DNA of 9,460 bases from Robiginitomaculum sp. (GTDB lineage Bacteria > Pseudomonadota > Alphaproteobacteria > Caulobacterales > Maricaulaceae), in contig JALWUB010000019.1 in the NCBI GenBank assembly GCA_026993275.1, forward strand, positions 1-9,460, written 5' to 3'. The translations under genes and the position numbers were made by a program. Under the pieces are notes generated by a model. That model was not told the origin of the DNA and did no database searches. It saw only the letters and a program-made list of their open reading frames with translations. Of the stretch, positions 1 to 6,182 are shown one piece after another (position 1 is the stretch's first letter; each line of letters opens with the position of its first letter).

Positions 1-1043
1 ATCTGGGGCTGGCCCTGCCCGCGGCGTTTTGCTTTTCGGTTCTGCTGGTGACCTTGCGGCTGTGCGAGGAAAACGAAATGGATGCGCTGGAAGGCAGCGG
101 CCTCTCCATTCAGCGCATCGCCCTGCCCTATATTGGCGTCGGGGTGGTGCTGGCCCTGGTCAGCATTGCCCTGTTTGGCTATGTGCAGCCTTACAGCCGC
201 TATGCCTATGGGGCCATCAAGCATGCGCTGCTCAACTCCCCGTGGGATGCCCGCGTCATCCCCGGCACATTCATCGATACCGGCAACGGCATGCGCCTCA
301 GCGCCCTGGAGGTGGGACCGGAGGGGCGCAAGCTCACGGATGTGTTCGTCTTCCAGACCACGGCCAGCCAGAACGGCACTGGCCCCGTCGAAACCGCCAT
401 TACGGCCAGGACCGGGGAGCTTGTCGTGCGCAAGGATGCGGGCAAGCTGGCGCTGCACTTGCGCGATGGCATCACCATGCCCACCAATGAGGATGGCAGT
501 GTTTCGGCGCTTGGCTTTGATTCCCTGACCATCACGCGCGATTATTCGGCGCAAGCGCCCTTGTTCAGGCCACGCGGGCTGAACGAGCGCGAAATGACCA
601 TGGGGGAATTGTGGCGGGAGATCCATTTGCCGGGCCCGGCAGACCGCAGGGCCCGCATGCGATCCGAATTTCACGCCCGGCTGGTGCGCGGCCTTTCGCT
701 GATCTTTCTGCCCATGCTGGCTGTGCCCATGGGCCTTTCGGCAAAACGCACGCCGCGCTGGGAAAGCATTGCCCTGACCGGAGTCATCATTGTCGCCTAT
801 CACCAGTCCATTCAGTTGCTGGAAGGCTTTGGCGATCTGCAACTCATTGACCCCGCCCCGGCCTTGTGGGGCCTGGGCGCGGCTTTCGGCCTGTTTTGCA
901 CCTGGCTGTTCTTCTTTACCAAGGGCCAGGGCCGCGGCATGCCCTTGCGCCAGGTCTTCCGCCTTGTCGATTTCACCGCCCGGCGCATCAGGCGCCTGTT
1001 CCCGAAGCGCTCCTTTCTGGATAACGGGCCGCAAACGCCATGA
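1..1043 (+). CDS. lptF: LPS export ABC transporter permease LptF (5'-truncated by the window edge)
   Basis: One of the two membrane subunits of the LptB2FG transporter, which extracts lipopolysaccharide from the inner membrane and passes it to the periplasmic Lpt bridge. The frame is open from base 3, so the start codon and roughly the first transmembrane segment lie outside the window. Visible in order: a hydrophobic segment ending in the family motif CEENEMDALEGSGLS, another helix (IGVGVVLALVSIALFGYV), a soluble periplasmic jellyroll-like region of about 150 residues, then three C-terminal helices (around LSLIFLPMLAVPMGL, IALTGVIIVAYHQSIQLL and LWGLGAAFGLFCTWLFFF). This is the YjgP/YjgQ family layout. 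The stop codon TGA at 1041-1043 overlaps the lptG start (ATGA), indicating translational coupling. Assignment as LptF rather than LptG rests on gene order and the motif, and is fairly secure. Confidence 0.93.
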   Translation, partial: LGLALPAAFCFSVLLVTLRLCEENEMDALEGSGLSIQRIALPYIGVGVVLALVSIALFGYVQPYSRYAYGAIKHALLNSPWDARVIPGTFIDTGNGMRLSALEVGPEGRKLTDVFVFQTTASQNGTGPVETAITARTGELVVRKDAGKLALHLRDGITMPTNEDGSVSALGFDSLTITRDYSAQAPLFRPRGLNEREMTMGELWREIHLPGPADRRARMRSEFHARLVRGLSLIFLPMLAVPMGLSAKRTPRWESIALTGVIIVAYHQSIQLLEGFGDLQLIDPAPALWGLGAAFGLFCTWLFFFTKGQGRGMPLRQVFRLVDFTARRIRRLFPKRSFLDNGPQTP

Positions 1044-2131
1044 TTCTGTCCCGCTATCTTTCCCGGCAAATGGCGATCAGGGTGCTCTGGGTGCTGCTGG
1101 CCTTCACCGCGCTGATGCAGCTGATCGACCTGCTGGGCGCCTCGACCGACATTATCGAGCGCGGCGAAGGCATCATGGGCTTCCTCAAATATATCGCCTT
1201 GCGCACCCCGGCCACCATGGAAAACCTGGTGCCGATTTCAACGCTGCTGGGCGCGGCCCTGACGTTCTTTGCGCTGGCGCAAAACAGCGAGATGATTGCC
1301 CTGCGCGGCTCGGGGCACACCCCATACCGGGCCGTCATGATGCTGGTGCCGCTGGCCCTGTTTATCGGTATCGTCTCGTTTTTTGTATCAGACCGCATCG
1401 TGCCTTGGGCAGACAAGAAATTTGTTGCCTGGTGGGAACGCACCGAGCCGCAAAACCCTGCCAAGGCCGGCAAGACCGATGATGCACAGAAAAACGAGGT
1501 CTGGGCCCGGACAACCACCAGCGTCGTGCGCATCAAATCCCACAGCGATGGCGGCAAGACGCTTGAGGGCGTCACCATCTATGAGCTGGATAGCAGCCAG
1601 CAACTGACCGGGCGCATCCAGGCCAAGACCGCCCAGTGGCAAAAGGACAAGGCTGTCTGGATTCTCAAAGGCGTTGATGTCTTCAGCGGCAACGAAGCCG
1701 ATTCAAGCACCTACAGCATGTCTGCCATGATCTGGCACACGGCGCTCACACCGGCGACCGTTCTGGAACTGGCCAATCCCGATGTGAGCATTTCCACGTC
1801 CAGCTCGCGGCGGGTGATCAAGGGCCGCAAGGCGGGCGCGCGCTCCGGCGATTATTATGAACTGCAATTGCAAAAGGCCTATCTGTCGCTGTTTTCACCC
1901 CTGATCATGCTGTTGCTGGCGGCGCCTGTTGCCGCAGGCCTGCGCCGCTCCGGCACCACCACGCGCAATCTTGGCTATGCCATTATTGCCGGTTTCGCAT
2001 TCCTGCTGACCGATGGCATCATGCTGTCCCTTGGCGAAGCCCATATCGTGCCCACCATGGCCTCGGCCTGGGCCCCGGCAGCGCTCTTTGCCACCACCGG
2101 ACTTTTTGCCCTGCTCACGCTGGAGAACTAG
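1040..2131 (+). CDS. lptG: LPS export ABC transporter permease LptG
   Basis: Partner of LptF in the inner-membrane LptB2FG complex. The protein has 363 residues, the usual family size. An N-terminal helix lies near residues 11-30, a second near 63-81 followed by the conserved NSEMIALRGSG motif (82-92), and a third near 99-117. A periplasmic domain spans about 120-278, and three C-terminal helices run from about 280 to 361, with the conserved SPLIMLLLAAPVAAGLR stretch in the first. The ATG at 1040 overlaps the lptF stop by 4 nt, and no strong ribosome binding site is visible, so translation is probably coupled. The last 17 nt (2115-2131) overlap the 3' end of the convergent thioredoxin-like gene. 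In many alphaproteobacteria lptD follows lptG; here it does not. Confidence 0.95.
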   Translation: MILSRYLSRQMAIRVLWVLLAFTALMQLIDLLGASTDIIERGEGIMGFLKYIALRTPATMENLVPISTLLGAALTFFALAQNSEMIALRGSGHTPYRAVMMLVPLALFIGIVSFFVSDRIVPWADKKFVAWWERTEPQNPAKAGKTDDAQKNEVWARTTTSVVRIKSHSDGGKTLEGVTIYELDSSQQLTGRIQAKTAQWQKDKAVWILKGVDVFSGNEADSSTYSMSAMIWHTALTPATVLELANPDVSISTSSSRRVIKGRKAGARSGDYYELQLQKAYLSLFSPLIMLLLAAPVAAGLRRSGTTTRNLGYAIIAGFAFLLTDGIMLSLGEAHIVPTMASAWAPAALFATTGLFALLTLEN

Positions 2132-2372
2132 GCGCGGGCGTCTTCAGCCACTCGGCAACGGTTTTGGGGCTGGGCACGCCGCCGGCATGAACCAGCTTGC
2201 CATCCACGACGACACCCGGCGTGGACATGACGCCCGCCTGCATGATCTCGGCCATGCCGGTGACTTTCTCGAGCTTGACCGGCACACCCAGTTCCGCGGC
2301 CTTTTTTTCTATGAGGTTCGCGGTGTTGACACAATTGCGGCATCCGGAGCCCAATACCTTGATGTGCAGCAT
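2115..2372 (-). CDS. Small thioredoxin-fold protein with CxxC (redox-active disulfide protein 2 type)
   Basis: An 85-residue cytoplasmic protein with no signal peptide. It begins with a beta strand leading into the active-site motif GSGCRNC (Cys11 and Cys14), followed by a helix; residues STPGVVVDGKLV (50-61) contain the cis-proline (Pro52) typical of the thioredoxin fold. This is the minimal thioredoxin type often found beside ArsR-like repressors and DUF318 permeases. It is the last gene of the arsR-permease operon, starting 12 nt after the permease stop with an AAAGGAAA ribosome binding site. It probably serves as thiol donor or reductant for the permease substrate or the sensor, but that is inference from context. 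Its 3' end overlaps the end of convergent lptG by 17 nt. Confidence 0.88.
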   Translation of the reverse strand: MLHIKVLGSGCRNCVNTANLIEKKAAELGVPVKLEKVTGMAEIMQAGVMSTPGVVVDGKLVHAGGVPSPKTVAEWLKTPAPSSPA

Positions 2373-2384
2373 GATGTTTTCCTT

Positions 2385-3350
2385 TCAGGCAAAAAGTGTA
2401 TTGAACATGTATCCCACCCCGATAAAGGCGGCGGAAAGGATGAGCACAAAAGTGCCGATCAGTTGCGGTTTCAGCACCTTGCGCAAGATAATCATTTCGG
2501 GCAGGGACAGCGCGGCAACGCTCATCATCAGCGCCAGCACCGTGCCAATGGGCACGCCCTTGGCGGTGAGCGCCTCCACCACCGGGATCACCCCGGTGGC
2601 ATTTGAATAGAGCGGCACACCGATGAGCACCGCCAGCGGCACCGCAAAGGGGTTGCCGGCACCGGTGAAGCGGGTGAAGAAGGATTGCGGCACAAAGCCA
2701 TGCAGCCCAGCGCCCAGGGCCACGCCAATCAGCACATAAAGCCATATGCGGCCGACGATTTCGCGCACCTCGCCCCGGGCAAAGGCCAGCCGCGCCGCCA
2801 TGGTGTTTTCGGTTTGCGGCACCTGGGCATCGCCCATGCGAATTTTCCAGACATAGTCCTCGACCCATTTTTCCAGGTGCAGCACCTGGATCAGCAGACC
2901 GCCGCCAACACCGACGAGCAGCCCGGCAGCCACATAGAGAAGGGCAATCTTCCAGCCCAGTGTCGCGCCCAGAATGACCACGGCCACCTCATTGATCATG
3001 GGCGAGGCAATCAAGAACGCCATGGTCACCCCAAGCGGTATGCCCGCCTCCAGAAAGCCGATGAAAAGCGGCACCGAAGAGCAAGAGCAAAACGGCGTCA
3101 CCGCCCCCAGCAGAACCGCCAGGGGATAGGAGACAAAGCCGGAGCGCCCGCCGACAATCCTGCGCACCTGCTCCGGCGAGACCATGGCCCGGAAAAATCC
3201 CATGGCAAAAACGATGACCGCCAGCAATACGAAGATCTTGGTGACGTCCTCGATGAAGAAATGCACCGCCTCGCCCAGAGGCGTGCCGGGGACGAGGCCC
3301 ATCAGGCGATAGGCCAGCAGGTCGGCAAGACGGGTAAATATGGCAAACAT
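2385..3350 (-). CDS. Permease, ArsP_1/DUF318 (YraQ-like) family
   Basis: A 321-residue multispanning inner-membrane protein. The diagnostic motif TPFCSCSSVPLF (residues 85-96, with Cys88 and Cys90) is followed by a conserved helix ending SPMINEVAV (116-124). The second half repeats the layout with GVPLYSNATGVIPVVEAL (244-261) and SLPEMIILRKVLKPQ (282-296), consistent with two homologous halves joined by a charged cytoplasmic linker at about 160-200. Characterised relatives (ArsP) export trivalent organoarsenicals, while many others have unknown substrates. The neighbouring ArsR-type repressor supports a thiophilic substrate, but no arsC, acr3 or arsM is in view, so arsenic is not proven. The gene starts 17 nt after the arsR stop, with AGGAA upstream of the ATG. 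Confidence 0.9.
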   Translation of the reverse strand: MFAIFTRLADLLAYRLMGLVPGTPLGEAVHFFIEDVTKIFVLLAVIVFAMGFFRAMVSPEQVRRIVGGRSGFVSYPLAVLLGAVTPFCSCSSVPLFIGFLEAGIPLGVTMAFLIASPMINEVAVVILGATLGWKIALLYVAAGLLVGVGGGLLIQVLHLEKWVEDYVWKIRMGDAQVPQTENTMAARLAFARGEVREIVGRIWLYVLIGVALGAGLHGFVPQSFFTRFTGAGNPFAVPLAVLIGVPLYSNATGVIPVVEALTAKGVPIGTVLALMMSVAALSLPEMIILRKVLKPQLIGTFVLILSAAFIGVGYMFNTLFA

Positions 3351-3367
3351 CCGTGTCTCTTTCCTGT

Positions 3368-3760
3368 TCAGCGTTCGGCATTGGCGAGCGTGTCAATGCG
3401 CCAGGCCGCACCCGCCGGATCGTGGCCTTGCCGGCCTGGCCTCGCAGACATGGCATCGAGACGGCGGCTGTCCGCCCGGTGTTCGGGCACAGCCGAAGCC
3501 GCGCTGGCCATGAGGCGCAAAATTTCCTGTTGCCAGGAAGCAAGCGATGGGTTCAGGCCATAGAACACCCATTGGCCTGCCCGCCGCGCCCTGACCACAC
3601 CGCCCTTGCGCAAGGCGGCCAGATGGCGAGAAACAAAGGGTTGCGGCAGGTCCAGCGCCGTCACCAATTCGCACACGCACAACTCGCCGTGTTCGACAAG
3701 CAGGCGCAAGATCCGGCGGCGGGTCTCATCGGCCAAAAGGGTATAAAAGTCTGCGGGCAT
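3368..3760 (-). CDS. ArsR/SmtB-family winged-helix transcriptional repressor
   Basis: A 130-residue repressor expected to bind its own promoter and release DNA when its ligand is present. The N-terminal helix (LADETRRRILRLL) leads to ELCVCELV at residues 27-33, the metalloid-binding box of classical ArsR proteins (Cys28 and Cys30). The third cysteine found in E. coli ArsR is absent here (Val33). The recognition helix follows (LPQPFVSRHLAALRKGGVV) and then the wing (RARRAGQWVFYGL). I chose the ATG at 3760 because GAGGAA sits 5 nt upstream of it and the predicted promoter ends about 19 nt before it; the open frame continues upstream but through the promoter palindromes. It heads an operon with the permease and thioredoxin genes. 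Residues after about 95 are low in recognisable structure. Confidence 0.92.
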   Translation of the reverse strand: MPADFYTLLADETRRRILRLLVEHGELCVCELVTALDLPQPFVSRHLAALRKGGVVRARRAGQWVFYGLNPSLASWQQEILRLMASAASAVPEHRADSRRLDAMSARPGRQGHDPAGAAWRIDTLANAER

Positions 3761-3765
3761 GGCTG

Positions 3766-3771
3766 TTCCTC
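3766..3771 (-). promoter_or_regulatory. Ribosome binding site of arsR that fixes its start
   Basis: Read on the minus strand this is GAGGAA, 5 nt before the ATG at 3760. It supports the 130-residue start over the longer upstream-open frame. Confidence 0.75.
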
Positions 3772-3780
3772 GGAATGGCT

Positions 3781-3813
3781 GCATAAATATATGCATTACC
3801 ATATATATGTAAA
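3781..3813 (-). promoter_or_regulatory. Promoter and candidate operator of the arsR-permease-thioredoxin operon
   Basis: On the minus strand, TTTACA (3808-3813) and TATATT (3786-3791) are separated by 16 nt, a good sigma70-like promoter whose start would lie near 3779, about 19 nt before the arsR ATG. Overlapping it are a perfect 10-bp palindrome CATATATATG (3800-3809) and an imperfect 14-bp inverted repeat GCATAAATATATGC (3781-3794, 6 of 7 pairs). The heptamer ATATATG also occurs as a direct repeat (3787 and 3803). This AT-rich island in GC-rich DNA fits ArsR-family sites, which usually overlap the promoter. Binding by the adjacent repressor is inferred. Confidence 0.68.
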
Positions 3814-3870
3814 CGCGCATATTGTCGCAGGCGCCAGAAAGGCGCCGCAAACAGGACAGACACAAAAGAA

Positions 3871-3901
3871 TTGACATGCCCGGCCATGCACTGCCCAATG
3901 A
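3871..3901 (+). promoter_or_regulatory. Possible promoter of the SDR/beta-hydroxylase unit
   Basis: A perfect TTGACA (3871-3876) lies 50 nt before the SDR start. The -10 region is poor: only CCCAAT or CAATGA occur at usable spacing. It may be an activated or weak promoter, or chance. Confidence 0.3.
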
Positions 3902-3925
3902 CGCGCCAAGGAGAGGGGCAATGCC

Positions 3926-4957
3926 ATGGCCGAAAAACAGACCGTGCTGGTGACCGGCGCATCGGGCTTTATTGCCAAGCACTGCGTCAAGAAACTGCTG
4001 GACGAGGGCTATAGCGTGCGGGCGTCCGTGCGCACGCCTGCGCGCACGGACGAGGTACGCGCCGCCGTTGATCCCGAAGGCAAGGCTGCCGACAGGCTTT
4101 CCTTCGTCACCCTTGATCTGACCAAGGATGATGGCTGGGATGCGGCAGCAGAAGGGTGCACCTATGTGCAGCATGTCGCCTCGCCATTCCCGCCGGCTGA
4201 ACCGGAAAGCGAGGACGAACTCATCAAACCGGCGCGGGACGGGGCATTGCGGGCTTTGCGCGCCGCGGCCAAAGCCGGGGTCAAGCGCGTTGTGCTGACC
4301 TCTTCGGTGGCGGCCGTGGCCTATGGCCGCACGCCGGAGGAAGAGAAAGCGCAACAGGACCGGGTGTTCAATGAAGACGACTGGTCCAATCCCGATGGCC
4401 CGATCAGCGCCTATGCCAAGAGCAAGACCCTGGCCGAGCGTGCCGCCTGGGATTTTATCAATTCAGACGAAGCCGGGGGCATGGAGCTGGCGGTGATCAA
4501 TCCCGGCGGCGTTCTGGGGCCGCTTCTGGACAAGCGGATTTCCACATCCGGGCAAATCATCTCGCGCCTGCTTGGCGGCCAGGTGCCGGCCTGCCCGCGG
4601 CTGAACTGGAGCCTGATTGATGTGCGCGATGTCGCCGATGCGCATTTTGAGGCCATGCTGCGCCCCGAAGCCGCTGGCAAGCGTTTCATTCTGGTGGCGG
4701 ACAATGCCTGGATGCTGGACATTTCCAGGGCTCTGGCGCGTGCAGGGTTCAAGACCCCGACCCGGCAATTGCCGGATTTCGTCCTGCGGCTGCTGGCGCG
4801 CTTTGACAAGACCCTGAGAATGATCGTGCCCGGCCTTGGCAAACAGACCCGTTTTGACAATACGCGCCTGCGCGAGGTTTTGGGCATTACGCCGCGTCCG
4901 GTCGAGGAGATGGCCGTCGCCATGGCGCAAAGCATGCGCACCCATGGTGCCGTTTAA
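3926..4957 (+). CDS. NAD(P)-dependent extended SDR, dihydroflavonol-4-reductase-like
   Basis: A 343-residue cytoplasmic oxidoreductase of the extended short-chain dehydrogenase family. The Rossmann motif TGASGFIA is at residues 10-17, the acidic DL pair is at 64-65, and the catalytic residues are Ser126/Ser127 (LTSSVAAV) and Tyr163-x3-Lys167 (SAYAKSK). NPGGVLGP (192-199) is the usual substrate-side loop. Arginines in VRASVRT (31-37) suggest NADPH, as in dihydroflavonol and cinnamoyl-CoA reductases. Family members reduce carbonyls of varied substrates, and nothing here identifies this one; a flavonoid substrate is unlikely in a bacterium. The ATG at 3926 is preceded by AAGGAGAGG. The next gene begins 14 nt after the stop, suggesting an operon. 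An 11-bp perfect inverted repeat lies within codons 33-43. Confidence 0.88.
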   Translation: MAEKQTVLVTGASGFIAKHCVKKLLDEGYSVRASVRTPARTDEVRAAVDPEGKAADRLSFVTLDLTKDDGWDAAAEGCTYVQHVASPFPPAEPESEDELIKPARDGALRALRAAAKAGVKRVVLTSSVAAVAYGRTPEEEKAQQDRVFNEDDWSNPDGPISAYAKSKTLAERAAWDFINSDEAGGMELAVINPGGVLGPLLDKRISTSGQIISRLLGGQVPACPRLNWSLIDVRDVADAHFEAMLRPEAAGKRFILVADNAWMLDISRALARAGFKTPTRQLPDFVLRLLARFDKTLRMIVPGLGKQTRFDNTRLREVLGITPRPVEEMAVAMAQSMRTHGAV

Positions 4958-4971
4958 GGGCGTGACCGCAC

Positions 4972-6147
4972 ATGACTCTGACAGATGCCCAGATCAACAC
5001 GCTCACCCAGCAGGGCATTGCCGCCCTGCAAAAGGGAGAGGGCGCGCAGGCCCGCACCCGGTTTGAGGAAATTGTCGCGGCCAGACGCGGCCATGCCGGC
5101 GCATGGCTGGGCCTGGCCTATGCCTGCAACCAGCTCAATGATTCCGAAGCCATGATGACGGCGCTTGACCGCTGCCTGGCGCTGGAGCCGGCCAATCTGC
5201 ATGCGCTTCTTCTGAAGGCGGATTCCCTGCACAACAGCGGGCAGAAACGCCAGGCCCTTGGCTTTTACCAGGCGGCGCTGACCGCGGCGGGACGGCTTGG
5301 CAACGCCATCCCGCCAGATCTGCGTCCTGGACTGCAAAGGGCACAGGCGGCCGTGCAGGCAGCGGCCAGTGAATACACCGCATATTTGCGCTCGGCACTG
5401 GCCGGCAAGGGCATGGACATTGCCAAATCCAGCCGCCGCTTTGCCCTGTCTTTCGATCTCGCGACCGGCAAGCGCCAGATTTATCTGCAAGAACCAAAAT
5501 GCTATTACTATCCGGAATTGCCGCAAATCCAGTTTTATGACCCGGCCGATTTCGACTGGGCCGAAGCCGTGCAAGCGTCAACGGATGACATCCGCGAGGA
5601 ATTGCGGGCCGTCTTGCGTGAGGACAACAGCTTTACACCCTATCTTGAGGACCTGCCCGGCATTCCGCACCTGAACAACGAACCCCTGGTCAACAATCCG
5701 GCATGGGGGGCTTTCTATTTTTGGAAAAACGGCCCGTTTGTCGAGGAAAACGCGGCGCGCTGCCCCAAAACCGTTGCCGCGCTGGAGTCCGTGCCCTTGC
5801 CACGCATTGAGCACCACAACCCCAGCGTCCTGTTTTCACTGCTCAAGGCCCACACCCGCATTCCGCCACACAATGGCATGCTGAACACCCGCCTGATCTG
5901 TCATTTGCCGCTGATCGTGCCCAAGGATTGCGGCGCCTTGCGCTGTGGCAATGAAACCCGTCCATGGGTCGAGGGCAAGCTGCTGATCTTCGATGATTCC
6001 ATCGAGCATGAAGCCTGGAACAACAGCAACGAAACCCGTGTGGTGCTGCTGTTTGACATCTGGCGGCCGGAAATCCCCCTCGAAGACCGCGCCCTGATCA
6101 CCGCCATGCTGGAAGCGGTGGAGGCATACAAGCACCTGGACGGCTGA
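4972..6147 (+). CDS. TPR and aspartyl/asparaginyl beta-hydroxylase-domain protein
   Basis: A 391-residue predicted Fe(II)/2-oxoglutarate-dependent oxygenase. Residues 1-130 form helical TPR-like repeats (for example GAWLGLAYACNQLNDSEAMM and NLHALLLKADSLHNSGQKRQ), suited to binding a protein partner or substrate. The catalytic domain occupies about 190-370. By comparison with human AspH, His300 (PPHNG) and His346 (SIEHEAW) match the two iron ligands His679 and His725, His311 matches His690, and Arg356 (ETRVVLLFDIW) matches the 2-oxoglutarate-binding Arg735. AspH Arg688 is replaced by Ile309, with Arg307 close by. There is no signal peptide or membrane anchor, so it should act in the cytoplasm. 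The substrate is unknown; related bacterial enzymes hydroxylate peptides or small molecules. It starts 14 nt after the SDR gene with a weak AAGGG site, probably cotranscribed. Confidence 0.9.
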   Translation: MTLTDAQINTLTQQGIAALQKGEGAQARTRFEEIVAARRGHAGAWLGLAYACNQLNDSEAMMTALDRCLALEPANLHALLLKADSLHNSGQKRQALGFYQAALTAAGRLGNAIPPDLRPGLQRAQAAVQAAASEYTAYLRSALAGKGMDIAKSSRRFALSFDLATGKRQIYLQEPKCYYYPELPQIQFYDPADFDWAEAVQASTDDIREELRAVLREDNSFTPYLEDLPGIPHLNNEPLVNNPAWGAFYFWKNGPFVEENAARCPKTVAALESVPLPRIEHHNPSVLFSLLKAHTRIPPHNGMLNTRLICHLPLIVPKDCGALRCGNETRPWVEGKLLIFDDSIEHEAWNNSNETRVVLLFDIWRPEIPLEDRALITAMLEAVEAYKHLDG

Positions 6148-6182
6148 CTTCCTGCTCGCCTCTTTTTCTGGCGCCTGGCCTG

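Noticed and set aside
206..535. Open frame antisense to lptF
   Set aside because: Shadow of the lptF frame in GC-rich DNA; the protein has no recognisable features.
2872..2890. 19-nt perfect inverted repeat (TCCAGGTGC, A, GCACCTGGA)
   Set aside because: Lies inside the permease where it encodes a hydrophobic/amphipathic stretch; probably a codon coincidence.
2685..3563. Long frame antisense to the permease and arsR
   Set aside because: No domain signal; overlaps genes with strong family motifs on the other strand.
3830..3846. GGCGCC-AGAAA-GGCGCC hairpin between arsR and the SDR gene
   Set aside because: Each arm is itself a common self-complementary GC hexamer, no T tract follows, and the position upstream of both divergent genes makes a terminator role unlikely.
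3761..4354. Upstream in-frame extension of the arsR frame to 4354
   Set aside because: It runs through the arsR promoter palindromes and antisense to the SDR gene; the ATG at 3760 has its own ribosome binding site.
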